DNA of 9,254 nt from Acidobacteriaceae bacterium (GTDB lineage: Bacteria; Acidobacteriota; Terriglobia; Terriglobales; Acidobacteriaceae): NCBI GenBank assembly GCA_003166055.1, contig PMWR01000432.1:1203-10456 (forward strand). The letters run 5' to 3'. The notes under the pieces are model-generated. The model ran no database searches. It was not told where the DNA came from and was given only the letters and a program-made list of their open reading frames with translations. A program made the position numbers and the translations under genes. Positions 6,988 to 9,254 of this stretch are shown one piece after another (positions within the stretch are counted from its first letter, which is position 1; each line of letters starts with the position of its first letter).

Positions 6988-7056
6988 ATTAGCGGGGATT
7001 GCTCAGATCAGGTTCATGCAGTCGCACATCTCAGAATCGAGATGTGGGGCGCCGAC
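6988..7056 (-). ncRNA. TPP (THI-box) riboswitch-like leader, probably degenerate
   Basis: Read on the minus strand, 7015-7004 is GAACCTGATCTG, identical to the conserved 3' core of TPP riboswitches. The following bases, AGCAATCCCCGCTAA, track the consensus (GGUAAU-ACC-GCGUAGGG) with a few changes and one lost base. CTGAGA, the other conserved THI-box block, lies at 7034-7029, 13 bases before GAACC. GTCG (7056-7053) and CGAC (7024-7021) could form the P2 helix. Against it, CTGAGA is partly sequestered in a strong 8-bp hairpin (CACATCTC 7025-7032 with GAGATGTG 7039-7046), P3 cannot form normally and the final AGGGA is missing. It ends about 78 bases before the thioredoxin/TIGR03435 start, a normal leader distance, but that gene has no known thiamine link. 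It may be a remnant, a remodelled element, or chance. Confidence 0.25.
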
Positions 7057-7068
7057 ACGCGGGGATTG
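6992..7068. repeat. 10-bp direct repeat GCGGGGATTG flanking the stem-loop
   Basis: GCGGGGATTG occurs at 6992-7001 and 7059-7068, 67 bp apart, on either side of the 7025-7046 hairpin in the divergent promoter region. The first copy overlaps the riboswitch-like core; the second touches the possible -35 box of nifJ. It could be paired binding sites or a small duplication. No regulator gene lies in the window to test this. Confidence 0.4.
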
Positions 7069-7097
7069 AGATATAGTACATTGTACCGCATTATGAT
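7066..7097 (+). promoter_or_regulatory. Possible nifJ promoter
   Basis: TTGAGA (7066-7071) could be a -35 box. CATTAT (7089-7094) at 17-bp spacing, or the better TATGAT (7092-7097) at 20-bp spacing, could be the -10. Either would start transcription about 95-100 bases ahead of nifJ. The leader would contain a small hairpin (TCTCC 7134-7138 with GGAGA 7144-7148). Neither pairing is canonical in both boxes and spacing, so this is tentative. Confidence 0.3.
7076..7086. promoter_or_regulatory. Candidate operator GTACATTGTAC
   Basis: A perfect odd palindrome with arms GTACA and TGTAC. It lies between the possible -35 and -10 of nifJ, where bound protein would block polymerase. TACA...TGTA dyads are typical of BlaI/MecI-type operators, and similar dyads are reported for PadR-like repressors; both families are common in Acidobacteria. 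On the minus strand it overlaps TACTAT, a possible -10 for the divergent gene, so one site could serve both directions. The palindrome is seen; the regulator is inferred. Confidence 0.4.
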
Positions 7098-7200
7098 AAA
7101 GCCATGTCAGCCTGTGTCACTCATCACTGCGACTCTCCACCCCGGAGATGAGACTCGATGCAGCGGAGATTTCCCTGGGCCGCGCTGCGAGGAAAACCGA

Positions 7201-9254
7201 ATGAGTGAACAGAAGACTGCTGGCAAGATGGTGATTTTGGATGGGAACGAAGCGGCTGCTTCGGTGGCCTATCGTCTCTCGGAAGTTGTTGCCATTTACC
7301 CCATTACCCCCTCGTCTCCGATGGCGGAGTGGGCCGATCAATGGCGGTCGGAGGGGAAGAAGAATATTTGGGGCGCGTTGCCGGTGGTGGAAGAGCTGCA
7401 GAGCGAGGGCGGGGCCGCTGGCGCGTTGCACGGCGCGTTGCAGGCCGGAGCGTTTGCGACGACGTTTACCGCGTCGCAGGGCTTGCTGCTGATGATTCCA
7501 AATATGTTCAAGATTGCCGGTGAGCTGACCCCGGCGACGATGCATGTGACTGCACGGACGCTGGCTACTCATGCGTTGTCGATTTTTGGCGACCACTCGG
7601 ATGTGATGGCGGTGCGGTCGACGGGTTGGGCGATGCTGGCTTCAAATTCAGTGCAAGAGGTCGCCGACATGGCGCTGGTGGCACAGGTGGCCACGCTAGA
7701 GTCCCGTATACCTTTCGTTCATTTCTTCGATGGTTTCAGGACTTCGCACGAAGTTGGCAAGATTTATCCCATCGGCGACGAAACGATTCGCGCCATGGTG
7801 GACGATAAATTCATCATTGAGGCGAGGCAGCGGGCGCTGAGCCCTGACCGGCCGATCATTCGCGGGACGGCGCAGAATCCGGATGTGTTTTTCCAGGCGC
7901 GCGAGGCATGCAATCCGTTCCATGCGGCGGTACCGGGGATTGTGCAGAAGGTGATGGATCGCTTTGCGGCGCAAACGGGACGCGCATATCACTTGTTCGA
8001 TTATTACGGCGCGCCGGATGCGGAGCGCGTGATTGTGATCATGGGCTCGGGCGCAGAGGCGGCGGAAGAGGCTGTCGATCTGCTGACAAAACAGGGCGAG
8101 AAGATCGGACTGCTGAAGGTTCGCTTGTACCGGCCATTCGACGCGAGCGCATTTCTGGCGGCGCTGCCGGCGACTGTGAAGTCAATTGCCGTGCTGGACC
8201 GCGTGAAGGAGCCAGGTTCGTTGGGTGAGCCGCTCTATCAGGACATTTTGACGGTGCTGGCGGAGAGCGAGAAATTACCGTTTGCCGTGAAGCCGCTGGT
8301 GATTGGCGGGAGGTATGGGCTTTCGTCGAAGGAATTTACACCGGCGATGGTGAAGGGGATTTACGACGAGCTGGCCAAGCGGGTTCCGAAGAATCACTTC
8401 ACGATCGGGATCGAAGACGATGTTACGTTCACGAGTCTGAATTACGATCCGGAGTTCTCGACCGAAGATCCGAAGACGGTGCGGGCGCTGTTCTACGGGC
8501 TGGGCTCGGACGGAACGGTGGGCGCGAACAAGAATTCGATCAAGATTATCGGCAGCGAGACGCCGAACTACGCGCAGGGCTACTTTGTGTACGACTCGAA
8601 GAAGTCCGGGTCGATGACGACGAGCCATTTGCGGTTCGGGCCGAATCCGATCCGGTCGAGTTATCTGATTACGCGGGCGAGTTTTGTGGCATGCCATAAC
8701 TTCAGCTTCCTGGAAAAGATGGACATTGTGGAAGCGGCGATGCCGGGCGCGACGTTCTTGCTGAATTCGCCTTACTCGGCGGCGGAGGTGTGGGAACATT
8801 TGCCGAAGACGACGCAGAAGGAGATTCTGCGCAAGAAGATCGAGTTTTATGTGATCGACGGCTACAAGGTGGCGCGGGAAGCGGGAATGGGGTCGCGTAT
8901 CAACACGATCATGCAGACATGCTTCTTTGCGATCAGCGGGGTGTTGCCGCGCGAAGATGCAATTGCGCAGATCAAGAAGGCCATCTACAAGACGTATGGG
9001 AAGCGCGGCGATGCGGTGGTGCAGAAAAATTATGCGGCTGTGGACCACGCGCTGGCGCATCTGGAGAAGGTCGAGCTGCCCGCGGCTGCTACGTCGGAGT
9101 TCGATCTGATTCCTTCGATTTCAGGGAAGGCGCCGGAGTTTGTGCGCAACGTGCTGGGAGAGATTGCGGCGGGGCATGGGGATTTGCTGCCGGTGAGCGC
9201 GATTCCGGCGGGCGGGGCGTTTCCGACGGGGACGGCGCAGTGGGAGAAACGCAA
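7201..9254 (+). CDS. nifJ: Pyruvate:ferredoxin (flavodoxin) oxidoreductase, N-terminal part (3' cut by window edge)
   Basis: Oxidative decarboxylation of pyruvate plus CoA to acetyl-CoA and CO2, passing electrons to ferredoxin or flavodoxin; cytoplasmic, TPP and Fe-S dependent. ATG 7201 follows GAGGA (7189-7193) at normal spacing. All 684 visible codons are open, of about 1,170-1,200 in the single-chain family. Domain I (about 1-260) shows YPITPSSPMAEW (33-44), VVEELQSEGGAAGALHGAL (62-80) and HVTARTLATHALSIFGDHSD (115-134). T36, E69 and R119 correspond, with a constant offset of five, to Thr31, Glu64 and Arg114, the pyruvate/TPP residues of the Desulfovibrio africanus enzyme. Domain II follows (about 260-415; VIVIMGSGAEAAEEAVDLL), then the CoA-binding domain III (GSDGTVGANKNSIKIIG, near 435-451; HNFSFLEKMDIVEAA). 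The window ends at AFPTGTAQWEKR, the segment just before the 8Fe ferredoxin-like domain. The Fe-S and main TPP domains are not visible. Divergent from the thioredoxin fusion gene. Confidence 0.97.
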   Translation, partial: MSEQKTAGKMVILDGNEAAASVAYRLSEVVAIYPITPSSPMAEWADQWRSEGKKNIWGALPVVEELQSEGGAAGALHGALQAGAFATTFTASQGLLLMIPNMFKIAGELTPATMHVTARTLATHALSIFGDHSDVMAVRSTGWAMLASNSVQEVADMALVAQVATLESRIPFVHFFDGFRTSHEVGKIYPIGDETIRAMVDDKFIIEARQRALSPDRPIIRGTAQNPDVFFQAREACNPFHAAVPGIVQKVMDRFAAQTGRAYHLFDYYGAPDAERVIVIMGSGAEAAEEAVDLLTKQGEKIGLLKVRLYRPFDASAFLAALPATVKSIAVLDRVKEPGSLGEPLYQDILTVLAESEKLPFAVKPLVIGGRYGLSSKEFTPAMVKGIYDELAKRVPKNHFTIGIEDDVTFTSLNYDPEFSTEDPKTVRALFYGLGSDGTVGANKNSIKIIGSETPNYAQGYFVYDSKKSGSMTTSHLRFGPNPIRSSYLITRASFVACHNFSFLEKMDIVEAAMPGATFLLNSPYSAAEVWEHLPKTTQKEILRKKIEFYVIDGYKVAREAGMGSRINTIMQTCFFAISGVLPREDAIAQIKKAIYKTYGKRGDAVVQKNYAAVDHALAHLEKVELPAAATSEFDLIPSISGKAPEFVRNVLGEIAAGHGDLLPVSAIPAGGAFPTGTAQWEKR

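Noticed and set aside
6910..7200. tRNA or other standard structured RNA in the divergent gap
   Set aside because: The stem-loop lacks a cloverleaf, T-loop or CCA end, and no tmRNA, SRP or RNase P motif fits; only the TPP-like similarity remained.
8275..9060. 261-codon open frame on the minus strand
   Set aside because: Antisense to strongly conserved nifJ; Arg/His-rich, without family motifs.

Overview
The window most likely comes from a soil-type acidobacterium (Acidobacteriota, class Terriglobia or close). This is an inference. It rests on a TIGR03435-type domain, a family found mainly in Acidobacteria, on a beta-propeller sensor with a Y_Y_Y domain of the kind abundant in that phylum, on high-GC codon use, and on intergenic hairpins and repeats of a style I associate with acidobacterial genomes. 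No rRNA or other direct taxonomic marker is present.

Layout. Positions 1-1400 (+) hold the 3' two thirds of a DUF255/YyaL-type protein (thioredoxin-fold N-terminus lost beyond the window edge, alpha/alpha barrel visible). After a 233-bp gap with a strong hairpin comes a large (+) gene, 1634-4591. It encodes a signal peptide, a periplasmic two-component-type beta-propeller, a Y_Y_Y domain, one membrane helix, a coiled coil and a cytoplasmic GGDEF domain with intact active and inhibitory sites: a one-protein sensor that should make c-di-GMP. A convergent 291-bp gap follows (4592-4882), rich in short direct and inverted repeats. Two (-) genes come next: a small outer-membrane beta-barrel protein (4883-5458) and, 101 bp upstream of it, an exported TlpA-like thioredoxin fused to a TIGR03435-type domain (5560-6909). 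A divergent 291-bp regulatory region (6910-7200) separates the latter from nifJ (7201 to the window end, +), the N-terminal 684 residues of pyruvate:ferredoxin (flavodoxin) oxidoreductase. nifJ is open without interruption to the edge, just before its ferredoxin-like domain.

How the genes relate. There is no obvious single pathway. Three of the five products act in or across the envelope (propeller-GGDEF sensor, barrel protein, exported thioredoxin fusion), and nifJ belongs to central, often low-oxygen, carbon metabolism. The region most worth a second look is 6910-7200. On the minus strand it carries a stretch closely resembling the 3' core of a TPP (THI-box) riboswitch, with CTGAGA at the expected distance but an unconventional fold. 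It also carries a strong stem-loop, a 10-bp direct repeat and a GTACATTGTAC palindrome placed between possible promoter elements for nifJ, itself a TPP-dependent enzyme. I saw no CRISPR array, tRNA, rRNA, transposase or phage gene.
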